A DNA stretch of 36,444 nucleotides from Hyphomicrobiales bacterium (GTDB lineage Bacteria; Pseudomonadota; Alphaproteobacteria; Rhizobiales; Beijerinckiaceae): contig JAFBAK010000231.1 in the NCBI GenBank assembly GCA_019247795.1, positions 1 to 36,444 on the forward strand, read 5' to 3'. The position numbers were made by a program, and so were the translations under genes. Position 1 is the stretch's first letter. Every line of letters begins with the position of its first letter. This document shows, one piece after another, positions 15,529-25,689 of the stretch. Under the pieces are notes generated by a model. It was not told the DNA's origin and did no database searches. It saw only the letters and a list, made by a program, of their open reading frames with translations.

Positions 15529-16809
15529 ATGGCCACTGAAATCCGCGTGCCGACGCTCGGAGAAAGCGTCACCGAGGCCACGATCGGGCGATGGTTCAAG
15601 CAGCCGGGAGAGACCGTCAAGGCCGATGAGCCCTTGGTCGAGCTCGAGACGGACAAGGTGACCCTCGAGGTGAATGCGCCGGCGGCGGGCGTGCTCGGTG
15701 AACAGCTCGCCAAGGAGGGCCAGACGGTCGCGGTGAACGCTGTCCTGGGATCGATCACGGAAGGCTCTGCTTCCGCGTCGGGGAAGGCCGCGCCCGCGAA
15801 ATCGGCCGAACCTCAAAAAGGCGAGCCCGCCGTCTCGGCCGGCTCCAAATCCGCGCCCCCGCCGCGATCGGCGGTAATGGCGAGCGCCGCCGCTTCGTCG
15901 AGCGCCAACGGACCGGCAGTGACCCGCCTGGCGTCGGAGAGCGGCGTCAATCCTGCGTCCCTCGCCGGGACGGGGAAGGACGGCCGGGTGACGAAGGGCG
16001 ACATGCTTCAGGCGATCGCCGGCGGCGCAAATGCGGGGATGGGCTTGGCTTCAGCCGCCCCAGGCGGGGCGCCTGTCCAGCTGCGCGCGCCTTCGCCGCC
16101 GGACGACGCCTCGCGCGAGGAGCGGGTGCGGATGACCAGGCTGCGCCAGACGATCGCGCGCCGATTGAAGGATGCGCAGAACACGGCCGCCATGCTGACC
16201 ACCTTCAACGATGTCGACTTGTCGGAGGTGATGAAGCTTCGTTCCCACTACAAGGACGCCTTCGAGAAGCGTCACGGCGTGAAGCTCGGCTTCATGGGCT
16301 TCTTCGTCAAAGCCTGCGTCCAGGCGCTGAAGGAAATCCCTGCGGTCAACGCGGAGATCGACGGCGAGGACCTCGTCTACAAGAACTACTATCACATCGG
16401 CATCGCGGTAGGGACCGATAAGGGTCTCGTGGTGCCGGTGGTGCGCGATGCCGACGCGCTTTCGTTGGCCGGGGTCGAGAAGGCGATCGCCGGTTTCGGC
16501 AAGAGAGCCCGCGAGGGCAAGCTCAAGATCGAGGAGATGCAAGGCGGCACCTTCACCATCACCAATGGCGGCATCTACGGCTCCTTGATCTCGACGCCGA
16601 TCCTCAACGCGCCGCAATCGGCGATCCTCGGCATGCATCGGATCGAGGATCGCCCGGTTGCGCGGGACGGCCAGGTGGTGATCCGCCCGATGATGTATCT
16701 CGCGCTGAGCTATGATCACCGGATCGTCGACGGCAAGGAAGCCGTGACGTTTCTGGTGCGCGTGAAGGAGGGCCTCGAGGACCCGGCGCGGCTCATCCTG
16801 GAGCTCTGA
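15529..16809 (+). CDS. sucB: 2-oxoglutarate dehydrogenase E2, dihydrolipoyllysine succinyltransferase
   Basis: A 426-residue core subunit of the 2-oxoglutarate dehydrogenase complex, passing succinyl groups from SucA to CoA. The lipoyl domain occupies residues 1-78, with lipoylated Lys43 in ETDKVTLE. An Ala/Ser/Pro-rich linker (80-128) leads to the peripheral subunit-binding domain (about 129-163, [12 protein letters not shown] and GRVTKGDML). A second linker follows, then the catalytic domain with SYDHRIVDG and active-site His397. The short E2 length and single lipoyl domain fit SucB rather than the pyruvate E2. The ATG at 15529 has only a weak GGGAAAAACG upstream. lpd follows 84 bp downstream, so they are probably co-transcribed. 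sucA is elsewhere in the window on the opposite strand. Confidence 0.95.
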   Translation: MATEIRVPTLGESVTEATIGRWFKQPGETVKADEPLVELETDKVTLEVNAPAAGVLGEQLAKEGQTVAVNAVLGSITEGSASASGKAAPAKSAEPQKGEPAVSAGSKSAPPPRSAVMASAAASSSANGPAVTRLASESGVNPASLAGTGKDGRVTKGDMLQAIAGGANAGMGLASAAPGGAPVQLRAPSPPDDASREERVRMTRLRQTIARRLKDAQNTAAMLTTFNDVDLSEVMKLRSHYKDAFEKRHGVKLGFMGFFVKACVQALKEIPAVNAEIDGEDLVYKNYYHIGIAVGTDKGLVVPVVRDADALSLAGVEKAIAGFGKRAREGKLKIEEMQGGTFTITNGGIYGSLISTPILNAPQSAILGMHRIEDRPVARDGQVVIRPMMYLALSYDHRIVDGKEAVTFLVRVKEGLEDPARLILEL

Positions 16810-16893
16810 CGCGCGCGCCACTCGAGCCATGAACATGCCTTTGTGGAAGCTCGGCTGAGCCCTTCGAAAGGCAAGGGCTCCGGAGAAACGTCA

Positions 16894-18294
16894 ATGGCCT
16901 ATGATCTCGTCGTTATCGGAAGCGGACCTGCCGGCTATGTCTGCGCCATTCGCGCAGCGCAGCTCGGCCTCGCCACAGCCGTGGTCGAGAAATGGGCGAC
17001 CTTTGGCGGCACTTGCCTCAACATCGGGTGCATTCCGTCGAAGGCCCTGCTGCACGCTTCCGAATTGTTCGAAGAGACAGGCCATGGGCTTTCGGCGTTC
17101 GGCATCGAGGTACCGGCGCCCAAGCTCAATCTGAAGGGAATGATGGCGCACAAGGATGCGACCGTTAAGGCGAATGTCGACGGCGTCGCCTTTCTCTTCA
17201 AGAAGAACAAGATCGAGGGAATTCGCGGCACGGGGCGCATTCTCGCGCCCGGCAAGGTCGAGGTAACGGGCGAGGACGGCTCGACCAAAGTCCTCGAGAC
17301 CAAGTCGATCGTCATCGCCACGGGATCGGACGTGACGCCGCTCGCTGGCCTCGCCATCGATGAGAAGCGCATCGTGTCCTCGACCGGCGCGTTGCAGCTG
17401 TCCTCGCCTCCGAAAAAGCTTCTGGTGATCGGCGCCGGCATCATCGGGCTCGAACTCGGCTCGGTGTGGCGACGCTTGGGAGCCGAAGTCGAGGTGATCG
17501 AATATCTCGATCGGATTTTGCCCGGCATTGATGCCGAGGTCGCAAAGCAGTTCCAGCGCCTCATCGAGAGGCAAGGCGTGAAATTCCATCTTTCGCGCAA
17601 GGTCGTGAAGGCGGAGGCCGGCAAGAGCGGCGTCACGCTCATCGTCGAGCCTGCCGCCGGCGGCGAGGCGACCACGATGACGGGCGATGTCGTTCTCGTC
17701 GCCATCGGCCGGCGTCCGATGACCGAGGGTCTCGGCCTCCAGGAAGCCGGGATCAAACTCGACGAACGCGGCAGGATCGAAATCGACGGGGATTTCCGCA
17801 CGAACCTACCCGGCGTGTACGCCATCGGCGATGTGGTGCGCGGCCCGATGCTCGCGCACAAAGGGGAAGATGAGGGGATGGCTTGCGCCGAAATCATCGC
17901 CGGAAAGGCGGGCCATGTGAATTACGCCGTGATCCCGAACGTCGTCTACACATATCCGGAGATCGCTTCCGTCGGAAAAACTGAGGAGGAGCTGAAGACG
18001 CAAGGCATCGCGTACAAGGTCGGCAAATTTCCTTTCACCGCGAATGGGCGCGCGCGCGCCAACCGAACGACGGAAGGCTTCGTCAAGGTTCTCGCGGACG
18101 CGGCAACCGATGAGGTGCTCGGCGTGCATATCCTTGGGGCCGGCGCAAGCGAGATGATCGCGGAGGCCGCCGTGCTGATGGAATTCAAGGGTTCCTCGGA
18201 AGACCTCGCCCGCACCTGCCATGCTCATCCAACCATGACCGAAGCGGTGAAAGAGGCAGCCCTCGCGGTCGAGAAGCGGGCGATCCATATCTGA
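16894..18294 (+). CDS. lpd: Dihydrolipoyl dehydrogenase (E3)
   Basis: A 466-residue flavoprotein disulfide reductase that reoxidises dihydrolipoamide for the 2-oxoglutarate dehydrogenase complex. The FAD dinucleotide fold is VIGSGPAGY (8-16). The redox-active disulfide is Cys41/Cys46 in GGTCLNIGCIPSKAL. The NAD-binding fold is VIGAGIIGLELGSVWRRLG near residues 190-208. AIGDVVRGPMLAHK binds FAD. The His445-Glu450 catalytic pair is in CHAHPTMTE. The ATG at 16894 has CGGAG 8 nt upstream, and a frame opening at 16843 lacks family similarity. It sits directly behind sucB, so it is probably the E3 dedicated to that complex. It converges on trpS with a 23-bp gap. Confidence 0.95.
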   Translation: MAYDLVVIGSGPAGYVCAIRAAQLGLATAVVEKWATFGGTCLNIGCIPSKALLHASELFEETGHGLSAFGIEVPAPKLNLKGMMAHKDATVKANVDGVAFLFKKNKIEGIRGTGRILAPGKVEVTGEDGSTKVLETKSIVIATGSDVTPLAGLAIDEKRIVSSTGALQLSSPPKKLLVIGAGIIGLELGSVWRRLGAEVEVIEYLDRILPGIDAEVAKQFQRLIERQGVKFHLSRKVVKAEAGKSGVTLIVEPAAGGEATTMTGDVVLVAIGRRPMTEGLGLQEAGIKLDERGRIEIDGDFRTNLPGVYAIGDVVRGPMLAHKGEDEGMACAEIIAGKAGHVNYAVIPNVVYTYPEIASVGKTEEELKTQGIAYKVGKFPFTANGRARANRTTEGFVKVLADAATDEVLGVHILGAGASEMIAEAAVLMEFKGSSEDLARTCHAHPTMTEAVKEAALAVEKRAIHI

Positions 18295-18317
18295 CGCCCG
18301 CATCAGCCGTCCCGCGG

Positions 18318-19358
18318 CTATTTTGCGCTCACCAGGCCGACAATCTCCTTCACCTCCGCGATGATCGGGTGGGCGATCGCGCGCGCGCGACGAGCGCCGT
18401 CCGCGAGCACGGCGTCGATATGATCTTGCGCGTTCGAGAGGCGGACCATTTCGGCGCGCAGAGCGCCGAGCTTCTCGACCGCCACATCGACCAACGCGCT
18501 CTTGAACTGCGAGAATTGCGCCCCCCCGTGCTTCTCGAGGACCTGATCGGGGGTCGTATCGCAGAGCGCCGCAAAGATGCCGACGAGGTTTTCCGCCTCA
18601 GGTCGCGTCGCGAGCTCCTTGGCGCTCCCGGGCAGCGGATGTGGATCGGTCTTCGCTTTCTTGATCTTCTGCGCGATCATATCGATGTCGTCGGTGAGAT
18701 TGATGCGCGAATAGTCGGAAGGATCCGATTTCGACATTTTTTTCGAGCCGTCGCGCAAGCTCATGACGCGTGCCGCCGGGCCGCCGATCAGCGGCTCGGT
18801 CAGGGGAAAGAAGGCATCCGCACCTCCTCGCGCGCGGATCGATGCGCTGTAATCCGCGTTGAACTTCTGCGCGATGTCGCGTGTGAGCTCGAGATGCTGT
18901 TTCTGGTCCTCCCCGACGGGGACATGCGTCGCCTTGTAGGCAAGGATGTCCGCCGCCATCAGCACCGGATAAGTGTAGAGGCCGGCCGAGGCGTTCTCCC
19001 GATCCTTCCCGGCCTTCTCCTTGAATTGCGTCATGCGGTTGAGCCAACCGACACGCGCGACACAGGAAAAGATCCAGGCAAGCTCGGCGTGTTCATGCAC
19101 TTGGCTCTGATTGAAGATGATCGAGCGCTTGGGATCGAGCCCTGCGGCGAGAAAGCCCGCGGTCACGCCGCGAATTCCGTCGCGAAGCTCGTCAGGTGGG
19201 GTGGCAATCGTCAGGGCGTGCAGATCGACGACGCAATAGATGCAATCCATTCGCGACTGTAGTTCCACGAAGCGCTTGATGGCGCCGAGGTAGTTGCCGA
19301 GATGCAGCGAGCCCGTCGGCTGGACGCCGGAGAAGACACGCTCTTTGAAGGCTGACAT
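18318..19358 (-). CDS. trpS: Tryptophan--tRNA ligase
   Basis: A 346-residue class Ic aminoacyl-tRNA synthetase charging tRNA-Trp. The HIGH-type signature is LHLG at residues 18-21 ([12 protein letters not shown]), and the KMSKS loop is at 207-211 ([13 protein letters not shown]). The ATG at 19358 has CGGAG 6-10 nt upstream and gives the usual short N-terminus before VFSGVQPTG. An in-frame start at 19415 would add 19 residues with no family support. It lies 111 bp downstream of murJ on the same strand, an arrangement common in Hyphomicrobiales, as I recall. The 111-bp gap holds no clear terminator. Confidence 0.95.
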   Translation of the reverse strand: MSAFKERVFSGVQPTGSLHLGNYLGAIKRFVELQSRMDCIYCVVDLHALTIATPPDELRDGIRGVTAGFLAAGLDPKRSIIFNQSQVHEHAELAWIFSCVARVGWLNRMTQFKEKAGKDRENASAGLYTYPVLMAADILAYKATHVPVGEDQKQHLELTRDIAQKFNADYSASIRARGGADAFFPLTEPLIGGPAARVMSLRDGSKKMSKSDPSDYSRINLTDDIDMIAQKIKKAKTDPHPLPGSAKELATRPEAENLVGIFAALCDTTPDQVLEKHGGAQFSQFKSALVDVAVEKLGALRAEMVRLSNAQDHIDAVLADGARRARAIAHPIIAEVKEIVGLVSAK

Positions 19359-19469
19359 CGTTGCGCTCCGATGAATGAGGGCGGCAGGCTTATGGCACCG
19401 CCGGAAGCGAGGCAAGGCGGTATTGTGAGTGAGACAGCCTTGCGCTGTTGGAATTGGAAGGCGGCCTGC

Positions 19470-21095
19470 CTAGCCGTCAGCCAATTGTCGCGGCGTCGAT
19501 CGGTCGACGGCTTCGCTGTTGGAGGGCTGCGAACCGGGCCTTCCCTTTGGTCGGAACGAGCGCAGGACCGCGCGATCGATTCCTCCAAGCGCCACGACGA
19601 GCGCGCAGAACAAAACTGCGCCAAGGCCGCAGAGCAGAAGGAGCGCGCCGAAACGCACGGGAAAGGAGTGAGCCGGCGCAAGGAGCGGCGATGCCAAGGG
19701 ACGCACCGCCCTGAGTGCGACCGCCATGGCGAGGCCCGAGGCGAGAATGGCGAGGAAGTGCCCAAGGCTCTTTCGTTCGGGGGCCGCTATGGCGCGCCAC
19801 TTCAAGACCGCACCGAGGAAACTCGCTTGAACGGTCGCGGCAAGCGCGATCGCGAGCGCAATGCCGGCTGCGCCGAGGCGAGCCCGCAGGAGATATCCGA
19901 AGCTCAACGTGATCACGACGACCGCGAGCGCCGCGAGGAGCGGCACGGCCGGCCGCTCGCGCGCGAAGAAGGGTTGAGCGAAGATCTTGGCGAGCGCGGC
20001 GCCAGGCAGCGCCAGCGCCAGCCAGCGTGCCGCATGGGCCGTCTCGAGCGTATCATGCATGTCGAACGCGCCATGCTCGAACAGCACGGAGACGATGGGC
20101 GTGGAAAGGGCAAGAAGCCCGGCCGCGGCCGGGAGAGTGACGAGAAGCGCGAGTTCGCACGCCCGATTGATGACAGCGGCTTCACCCCCGCCGTCTCCCT
20201 CGCGGACGCAGCGTGCGATCTCGGGAAGCAGCACCGTGCCCATCGACACGGCGATGAATCCAAGCGGAAGCTGATAGAGGCGATCGGCATAGTAGAGCCA
20301 CGAGACGGCTCCCGGTAGCGCCGACGCCACTTGTGTGGCGGCCACCACGGCCATTTGCGTCGCGCCGCTGGCCGCGATGCCCGGCAAGGCGAGGAGGCAA
20401 AGGGCGCGAAGCTCAGGCGTCCAACGTGGACGCGTGAACGGCAGGCCGGCCGGGCTTCGCCAGAGCGAGATCAGGAGCCAGGCCACTTGAGCAAGGCCGG
20501 AGAGCCCGACGGCGCTCGCGAGGAAGCGGGCGCTTTCCGGCTCGCTTTGCTCCGTCAACCGCAGGATGATCAGCAGCGTGACAAGGATGATGTTGACGAC
20601 GACCGGCGCCAGCGCGGCGCTCGCAAAACGGCGTTGCGAATTGAGCGCGGAGGCCATGAGCGAGGCGAGCACCGCAAAGGCGAGGAAGGGAAAAGCAAGG
20701 CGCGTATATTTGACCGCCAGGGCAAATTTGAGCGGATCGTCCGTAAACCCCGGAGCGAGCACGAGCACCAGGCCGGGAGCGGCGAGATCACCCGCCATTG
20801 CAAGTGTGATGAGGATCACGCCCGCGCCAGTGACGGCACGATGGGTGAAGCTGCGGGCAGCAGCGCTTCCGTAACCCGATCGAATACGCTCGTGCACCGG
20901 CACGAAGGCGGGATTGAGCGCGCCCTCTCCGAGCACGCGCCGGAAGAGATTGGGCAAGCGAAAGGCAACGAAGAAGGCATCCGCAACGAAGCCCGATCCG
21001 AGCGTCGCTGCAATGAGGGCGTCGCGCACGAAGCCAAGCAACCGCGAGAGCGCCGTCGCACCGCCCACGAGGAGCACAGGCTTGGTGAGGGACAT
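19470..21095 (-). CDS. murJ: Lipid II flippase MurJ (MviN)
   Basis: A 541-residue inner-membrane protein of the MOP (multidrug/oligosaccharidyl-lipid/polysaccharide) superfamily that flips the peptidoglycan precursor lipid II. The N-terminus is diagnostic: ATALSRLLGFVRDALIAATLG, then DAFFVAFRLPNLFRRVLGEGA and LNPAFVPV. Around fourteen hydrophobic segments are spread over the protein. The ATG at 21095 was chosen because the family starts exactly at this point. The frame stays open for 190 codons upstream but shows nothing family-like. The ribosome-binding site is weak (AGGAAGG about 14 nt upstream). It is followed by trpS. The upstream 221 bp up to the sucA stop contain no gene that I can recognise. 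Confidence 0.93.
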   Translation of the reverse strand: MSLTKPVLLVGGATALSRLLGFVRDALIAATLGSGFVADAFFVAFRLPNLFRRVLGEGALNPAFVPVHERIRSGYGSAAARSFTHRAVTGAGVILITLAMAGDLAAPGLVLVLAPGFTDDPLKFALAVKYTRLAFPFLAFAVLASLMASALNSQRRFASAALAPVVVNIILVTLLIILRLTEQSEPESARFLASAVGLSGLAQVAWLLISLWRSPAGLPFTRPRWTPELRALCLLALPGIAASGATQMAVVAATQVASALPGAVSWLYYADRLYQLPLGFIAVSMGTVLLPEIARCVREGDGGGEAAVINRACELALLVTLPAAAGLLALSTPIVSVLFEHGAFDMHDTLETAHAARWLALALPGAALAKIFAQPFFARERPAVPLLAALAVVVITLSFGYLLRARLGAAGIALAIALAATVQASFLGAVLKWRAIAAPERKSLGHFLAILASGLAMAVALRAVRPLASPLLAPAHSFPVRFGALLLLCGLGAVLFCALVVALGGIDRAVLRSFRPKGRPGSQPSNSEAVDRSTPRQLADG

Positions 21096-21316
21096 GGCCG
21101 GCGGATCGCCCTTCCTGAACGAAGCTCGCGTCCCGATGGATCGCCGACCTCCAAACCGGAGTGGGCAACCCCTCGTCCCCAGCGCCACGCGCTCGACTCT
21201 GGGCCTCGTCGCGCGTTCGGTCAATCTCTCAAGAGCGCAACCGCGAAATCCATGACGGGCGCTATTGGGGCGCTGACAGAGGCTCGCAGATGTGGGCCAT
21301 CTTTGTCGCGTCGCGC

Positions 21317-24280
21317 TCAGGTCGCGAACGCTTCGTCCATGAAGGCCTGGACTTGCGCCAAATGCCTCGACATCACGCCGGCAGCGGTCGCGGCCGTTGC
21401 CGGGCGGCCCGCATAGCGGGCGCGCTTCGCTTTGATTCCAGCCTGGCCGAGCACCCATTCGAGGCAAGGCTCGACGAAGCTCCAGGCTCCCATGTTCCTT
21501 GGCTCCTCCTGGCACCAGACGAGATCCGCGTTCTTGAAGCGGACAAGCTCCTGGGCAAGCGATTTGAGCGGGAAAGGATAGAGCTGCTCGACGCGCAGAA
21601 GATATACGTCGTCGATGCCCCGCTTCTCGCGCTCCTCGTAAAGATCGAAATAGACCTTGCCGGAGCACATGACGATCCGCCGGATCTTGCTGTCCTTGAC
21701 GAGCTTGATCGCTTCCGACGGCAGGCGCTCCGCATCATCCATGAGCCAGCGGTGGAAAGTGGCTTCCGGCCCGAACTCATCGAGCCTGGAGACGCAGCGC
21801 TTGTGACGCAGAAGCGATTTCGGCGTCATCAATATGAGCGGCTTGCGGAAATCGCGTTTGAGCTGCCGGCGCAGGGAATGGAAATATTGGGCAGGCGTCG
21901 AAGCGACGGCGACCTGCATGTTGTCCTCCGCGCACATCTGCAGGAAACGCTCGAGGCGTGCCGAGGAATGCTCGGGCCCCTGTCCTTCGTATCCGTGCGG
22001 AAGAAGGCAGACGAGGCCCGACATGCGCAACCATTTGCGCTCGCCCGATGAGACGAACTGGTCGAAAACGACCTGCGCGCCATTCGCGAAATCGCCGAAC
22101 TGGGCCTCCCACAACGTCAAGGCGTTGGGCTCGGAAAGCGAGTAGCCATATTCGAAGGCGAGCACCGCCTCTTCCGAGAGCATCGAGTTGATCACCTCGT
22201 AGCGCGCCTGCCCTTCGGCGATATGGTTCAGCGGCGTGAAGCGAGCTTCGGTGTTCTGATCGATGAGCACGCTATGGCGTTGCGAGAACGTGCCGCGCTC
22301 GCTGTCCTGCCCGGAAAGGCGAACGGGATGGCCCTCGAGGCAAAGTGAGCCGAAGGCGAGCGACTCCCCGGTCGCCCAATCGATACCATTTCCGGTCTCG
22401 ATCGCCTCGCGTCGATTGTCGAGGAAACGCTGAATCGTCTTGTGGACCGCAAACCCTTGCGGGACCATGGTGATGCGTTCGCCGATCTGACGCAACATAT
22501 CTTGCTTCACGCCGGTTCGGCCGCGGCGCGCATCGTCTTCATCGAGCCGCGCGGCATGCATTTTCGACCAGACGCCATCCAGCCAATCGGCCTTGTTCGG
22601 CTTGAAGGACTGAGCGGCCTCGAACTCCTCGTCGAGACGTTGGCGCCAGGCAGCTTGCAGCTTCTCGGCTTCCCCCTCGGCGATCACGCCTTCGGCGATG
22701 AGCTTTTCGGCATAAAGCGCCAACGTGGTTTTGTGCTCGCGGATACGCTTGTACATCAGCGGCTGCGTGAAGGCCGGCTCGTCGCCTTCGTTGTGGCCGA
22801 AGCGGCGATAGCAGAACATGTCGATGACGACAGGCTTCTGGAAGCGCTGGCGATACTCGGTCGCGATCTTGGCGATGAAGACCACCGCCTCCGGATCGTC
22901 TCCATTCACATGGAAGATCGGCGCTTCGACCATCTTGGCGACGTCCGAAGGGTAGGGGGAGGACCGCGAGTATCGAGGATAGGTGGTGAAGCCTAGTTGA
23001 TTATTGACGATGAAATGCACTGAACCGCCGGTCCGGTGGCCCTTGAGACCGGAAAGCCCGAAGCATTCGGCGACCACGCCTTGGCCGGCGAACGCGGCAT
23101 CGCCATGGATCAGCAATGGCATCACGGCCGTGCGCTGATCGGGCGGGCAATCGTGCTGATCCTGCTTCGCCCGCACCTTGCCGAGCACCACGGGGTCGAC
23201 GATTTCGAGGTGGGACGGATTGGCGGTGAGCGAGAGATGCACCTTGTTGCCGTCGAACTCGCGGTCCGACGAGGCGCCGAGATGATATTTCACATCACCT
23301 GAACCTTCCACCTCGTCGGGCGTGAAGGAGCCGCCCTTGAACTCGTGGAAGATGGCGCGCGTCGGCTTGTGCATCACATTCGCGAGCACGTTGAGGCGGC
23401 CGCGATGCGACATGCCGAGCACGATCTCGCGCACGCCAAGCGCGCCGCCCCGCTTGATGATCTGCTCGAGGGCCGGAACCATGGATTCACCCCCGTCGAG
23501 CCCGAAGCGCTTGGTTCCGCGGTAGCGAAGGTCCGCGAACTTCTCGAAACCTTCCGCTTGCACCAGCTTGTTGAGGATGGCGCGCTTCCCTTCCGGCGTG
23601 AAGGCGATCTCCTTGTCGGGGCCTTCGATGCGCTCTTGCAGCCAGCCCTTCTCTTGCGGATTCGAAATGTGCATGAATTCGTAGCCGATCGTCGAGCAGT
23701 AGGTGCGCTCGAGAACCGCGAGCATCTCGCGCAGGGTCGCGAATTCGTAACCAAGCACGTTGTCGAGAAAGATCTTGCGGTCATAATCGGCTTCGGTGAA
23801 GCCGTAGGTCGACGGATGGAGCTCCTCGTGATCGCGCTTCGGCTCGAGGTTCAACGGGTCGAGATTGGCGTGCAGGTGCCCGCGCATGCGATAGGCGCGG
23901 ATCATCATGATGGCGCGAACGCTGTCGCGCGTCGACTGCGCGATCTCCGCTGCCGAAAGCGCCCTTCCGGTGGCTCCCGTCTGCGTCCTGATCTTTTCGC
24001 CCAGCGCTTTCTCGATCGTCTGCCAGTTGCCGTCGAGCGCGGAGACGAGTTCGCCATTCAGGGGAACAGGCCAATCCCGCTGCTTCCATGAAGCCCCTTC
24101 GGCATTTTTCTCGACGAGCGCGGTTTCGTCCTTCAATCCTTCGAAGAATTCGCGCCAGCTCGGGTCGACCCGCGTTGGGTCGCGCCGATATTCGTCATAG
24201 AGCTGTTCGACATAGGCGGCATTGCCGCCGTAGAGGAAGGAGCTCTTCGAGAATGCATCGTTGGGGACTTGGCGAGCCAT
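21317..24280 (-). CDS. sucA: 2-oxoglutarate dehydrogenase E1 component
   Basis: A 987-residue thiamine-diphosphate enzyme that decarboxylates 2-oxoglutarate and succinylates the lipoyl group of SucB. The N-terminal E2-docking segment SFLYGGNAAYVEQLYDEY is typical of alphaproteobacteria. Other features are GMSHRGRLNVLANV, HGDAAFAGQGVVAE, the thiamine-diphosphate segment NGDDPEAV, YRRFGHNEGDEP, and LLPHGYEGQGPEHSSAR in the transketolase-like pyrimidine domain. The ATG at 24280 is preceded by AAGGAACAG. An in-frame ATG at 24316 would add 12 residues but has no ribosome-binding site. The gap to sucD is 270 bp, longer than usual, and holds no gene. A TTGACG at 24402-24407 on the minus strand could belong to an internal promoter, but its -10 is poor. 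Confidence 0.96.
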   Translation of the reverse strand: MARQVPNDAFSKSSFLYGGNAAYVEQLYDEYRRDPTRVDPSWREFFEGLKDETALVEKNAEGASWKQRDWPVPLNGELVSALDGNWQTIEKALGEKIRTQTGATGRALSAAEIAQSTRDSVRAIMMIRAYRMRGHLHANLDPLNLEPKRDHEELHPSTYGFTEADYDRKIFLDNVLGYEFATLREMLAVLERTYCSTIGYEFMHISNPQEKGWLQERIEGPDKEIAFTPEGKRAILNKLVQAEGFEKFADLRYRGTKRFGLDGGESMVPALEQIIKRGGALGVREIVLGMSHRGRLNVLANVMHKPTRAIFHEFKGGSFTPDEVEGSGDVKYHLGASSDREFDGNKVHLSLTANPSHLEIVDPVVLGKVRAKQDQHDCPPDQRTAVMPLLIHGDAAFAGQGVVAECFGLSGLKGHRTGGSVHFIVNNQLGFTTYPRYSRSSPYPSDVAKMVEAPIFHVNGDDPEAVVFIAKIATEYRQRFQKPVVIDMFCYRRFGHNEGDEPAFTQPLMYKRIREHKTTLALYAEKLIAEGVIAEGEAEKLQAAWRQRLDEEFEAAQSFKPNKADWLDGVWSKMHAARLDEDDARRGRTGVKQDMLRQIGERITMVPQGFAVHKTIQRFLDNRREAIETGNGIDWATGESLAFGSLCLEGHPVRLSGQDSERGTFSQRHSVLIDQNTEARFTPLNHIAEGQARYEVINSMLSEEAVLAFEYGYSLSEPNALTLWEAQFGDFANGAQVVFDQFVSSGERKWLRMSGLVCLLPHGYEGQGPEHSSARLERFLQMCAEDNMQVAVASTPAQYFHSLRRQLKRDFRKPLILMTPKSLLRHKRCVSRLDEFGPEATFHRWLMDDAERLPSEAIKLVKDSKIRRIVMCSGKVYFDLYEEREKRGIDDVYLLRVEQLYPFPLKSLAQELVRFKNADLVWCQEEPRNMGAWSFVEPCLEWVLGQAGIKAKRARYAGRPATAATAAGVMSRHLAQVQAFMDEAFAT

Positions 24281-24550
24281 CGTCTGTTCCTTGAGGCCAA
24301 AGACCGCCTCGGCCATTGCCGAGCGCCGAAGAGGGCAAGATCAATATGGTGCTTTTGAAGCTTCCATGAAATCGCGTCAGAACACGCAGCGCTGAAGGAA
24401 ACGTCAACGCGCCCTCGTTCGCGAGCGCGGCACGATCTCATCGGGATGCGCCTTCATTTCCGGATCATGCTGGCGCAGCTTGCACCTTTCCTTTCAGGTT
24501 TGACCAGCCTTGAGCGGATTCATTGGCCGGCTCAGGCGCGCAAGCGTTCT

Positions 24551-25435
24551 TTAGCCTTTCAGGACCTCGACCAAGGTCTTTCCGAGACGTGCGGGAGAAG
24601 GCGACACCTTGATGCCGGCCGCCTCCATCGCGGCCGTCTTGCTTTCCGCGCCACCCTTCCCCCCCGAGATGATCGCCCCTGCATGGCCCATGCGGCGCCC
24701 GGGAGGGGCCGTGCGGCCGGCGATGAAGCCGACCATTGGCTTCTTGCGACCGCGCTTGGCTTCATCGCGCAGGAATTGCGCCGCATCCTCCTCCGCCGAA
24801 CCGCCGATTTCGCCGATCATCACGATCGAGGTGGTTTCGGGGTCCGCGAGGAACATCTCCAAAACGTCGATGAACTCCGTCCCCTTGACGGGGTCTCCGC
24901 CGATCCCCACTGCGGATGTCTGGCCGAGACCCTCGCGCGTCGTCTGGTAAACCGCTTCATATGTGAGCGTGCCCGAGCGCGACACGATGCCGACCGAACC
25001 GCGCTTGAATATCTGACCCGGCATGATGCCGATCTTGCATTCGCCAGCCGTCATGACGCCCGGGCAATTCGGCCCGATCAGGCGCGATCTCGAGCCGGAA
25101 AGCGCACGCTTTGTGCGGATCATGTCCGCGACCGGAATGCCTTCGGTGATGCAGACGATGAGCGGCACTTCGGCGTCGATCGCCTCGCAAACCGCATCGG
25201 CGGCTCCCGCCGGCGGCACGTAGATGACGCTCGCATCAGCCCCTGTCGCCTCGCGGGCCTCGAGGACGGTATCGAACACGGGAAGGTTCAAGTGCTCGGC
25301 GCCGCCTTTGCCGGGCGACACACCACCCACCATCCGCGTGCCGTAGGCAATCGCCTGTTCGGAATGGAATGTACCGTTCTTGCCGGTGAAGCCTTGGCAG
25401 ATGACTTTGGTCGAGGCGTCGATGAGGATGGACAT
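24551..25435 (-). CDS. sucD: Succinate--CoA ligase, ADP-forming, alpha subunit
   Basis: A 294-residue alpha subunit of succinyl-CoA synthetase, which works with SucC to make succinate and ATP from succinyl-CoA. It binds CoA through [10 protein letters not shown] (15-24). His251 in [19 protein letters not shown] is the phosphorylated histidine. [20 protein letters not shown] is at 121-140. The ATG at 25435 starts the canonical [11 protein letters not shown]. An open frame extends 47 codons further upstream, into DNA holding a VapC relic, without family similarity. The ribosome-binding site is weak (AAAGACCAG). sucC and sucD normally lie almost back to back. Here they are 254 bp apart because of that relic. 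Confidence 0.96.
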   Translation of the reverse strand: MSILIDASTKVICQGFTGKNGTFHSEQAIAYGTRMVGGVSPGKGGAEHLNLPVFDTVLEAREATGADASVIYVPPAGAADAVCEAIDAEVPLIVCITEGIPVADMIRTKRALSGSRSRLIGPNCPGVMTAGECKIGIMPGQIFKRGSVGIVSRSGTLTYEAVYQTTREGLGQTSAVGIGGDPVKGTEFIDVLEMFLADPETTSIVMIGEIGGSAEEDAAQFLRDEAKRGRKKPMVGFIAGRTAPPGRRMGHAGAIISGGKGGAESKTAAMEAAGIKVSPSPARLGKTLVEVLKG

Positions 25436-25452
25436 TTCTGGTCTTTTGTTTG

Positions 25453-25626
25453 TCAGTTCGGAAGAAACGGGTTCACGACCTTGGCGGAGCCGAAAACTTG
25501 TTCGCGGTTGCGGACTTCGGAATAGAGAATTGGCGCGCCCAGTTCTTCGGTTGCCGCCAGGATCGTAGCATCCCAACCGCGAGCGTGATGTTCTTCATGA
25601 GGGGCAACTCCGTCTGCCACAGTTTA
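25453..25626 (-). pseudogene. C-terminal remnant of a PIN-domain (VapC-type) toxin gene
   Basis: In the minus-strand frame ending with TGA at 25453-25455, about 45 recognisable residues precede the stop. They read [20 protein letters not shown], then [18 protein letters not shown]. This is the standard end of VapC/PIN ribonucleases (SxWDALILAAA...LLSEDLQxGQxxGGLxVVNPF). The retained Asp in WDA is one of the PIN acidic residues, and the usual SED has decayed to SEV. Upstream the frame runs only to a TAA at about 25626, with no PIN N-terminus and no antitoxin. It is therefore a broken fragment, lying between sucC and sucD in the same orientation. It is too short to be active. Confidence 0.7.
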
Positions 25627-25689
25627 GGTGGAAGGGCGAAACGGCACAATCGAGGGGCGCTTATCGACGCTTCCCGCGCTTAGACCGTG

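Noticed and set aside
21096-21668. 190-codon upstream extension of murJ
   Set aside because: The extension overlaps the sucA 3' end, has no family similarity and precedes the canonical MurJ N-terminus at 21095.
25436-25576. 47-residue N-terminal extension of SucD
   Set aside because: SucD starts canonically at 25435. The upstream frame is a shadow of the VapC relic in another frame.
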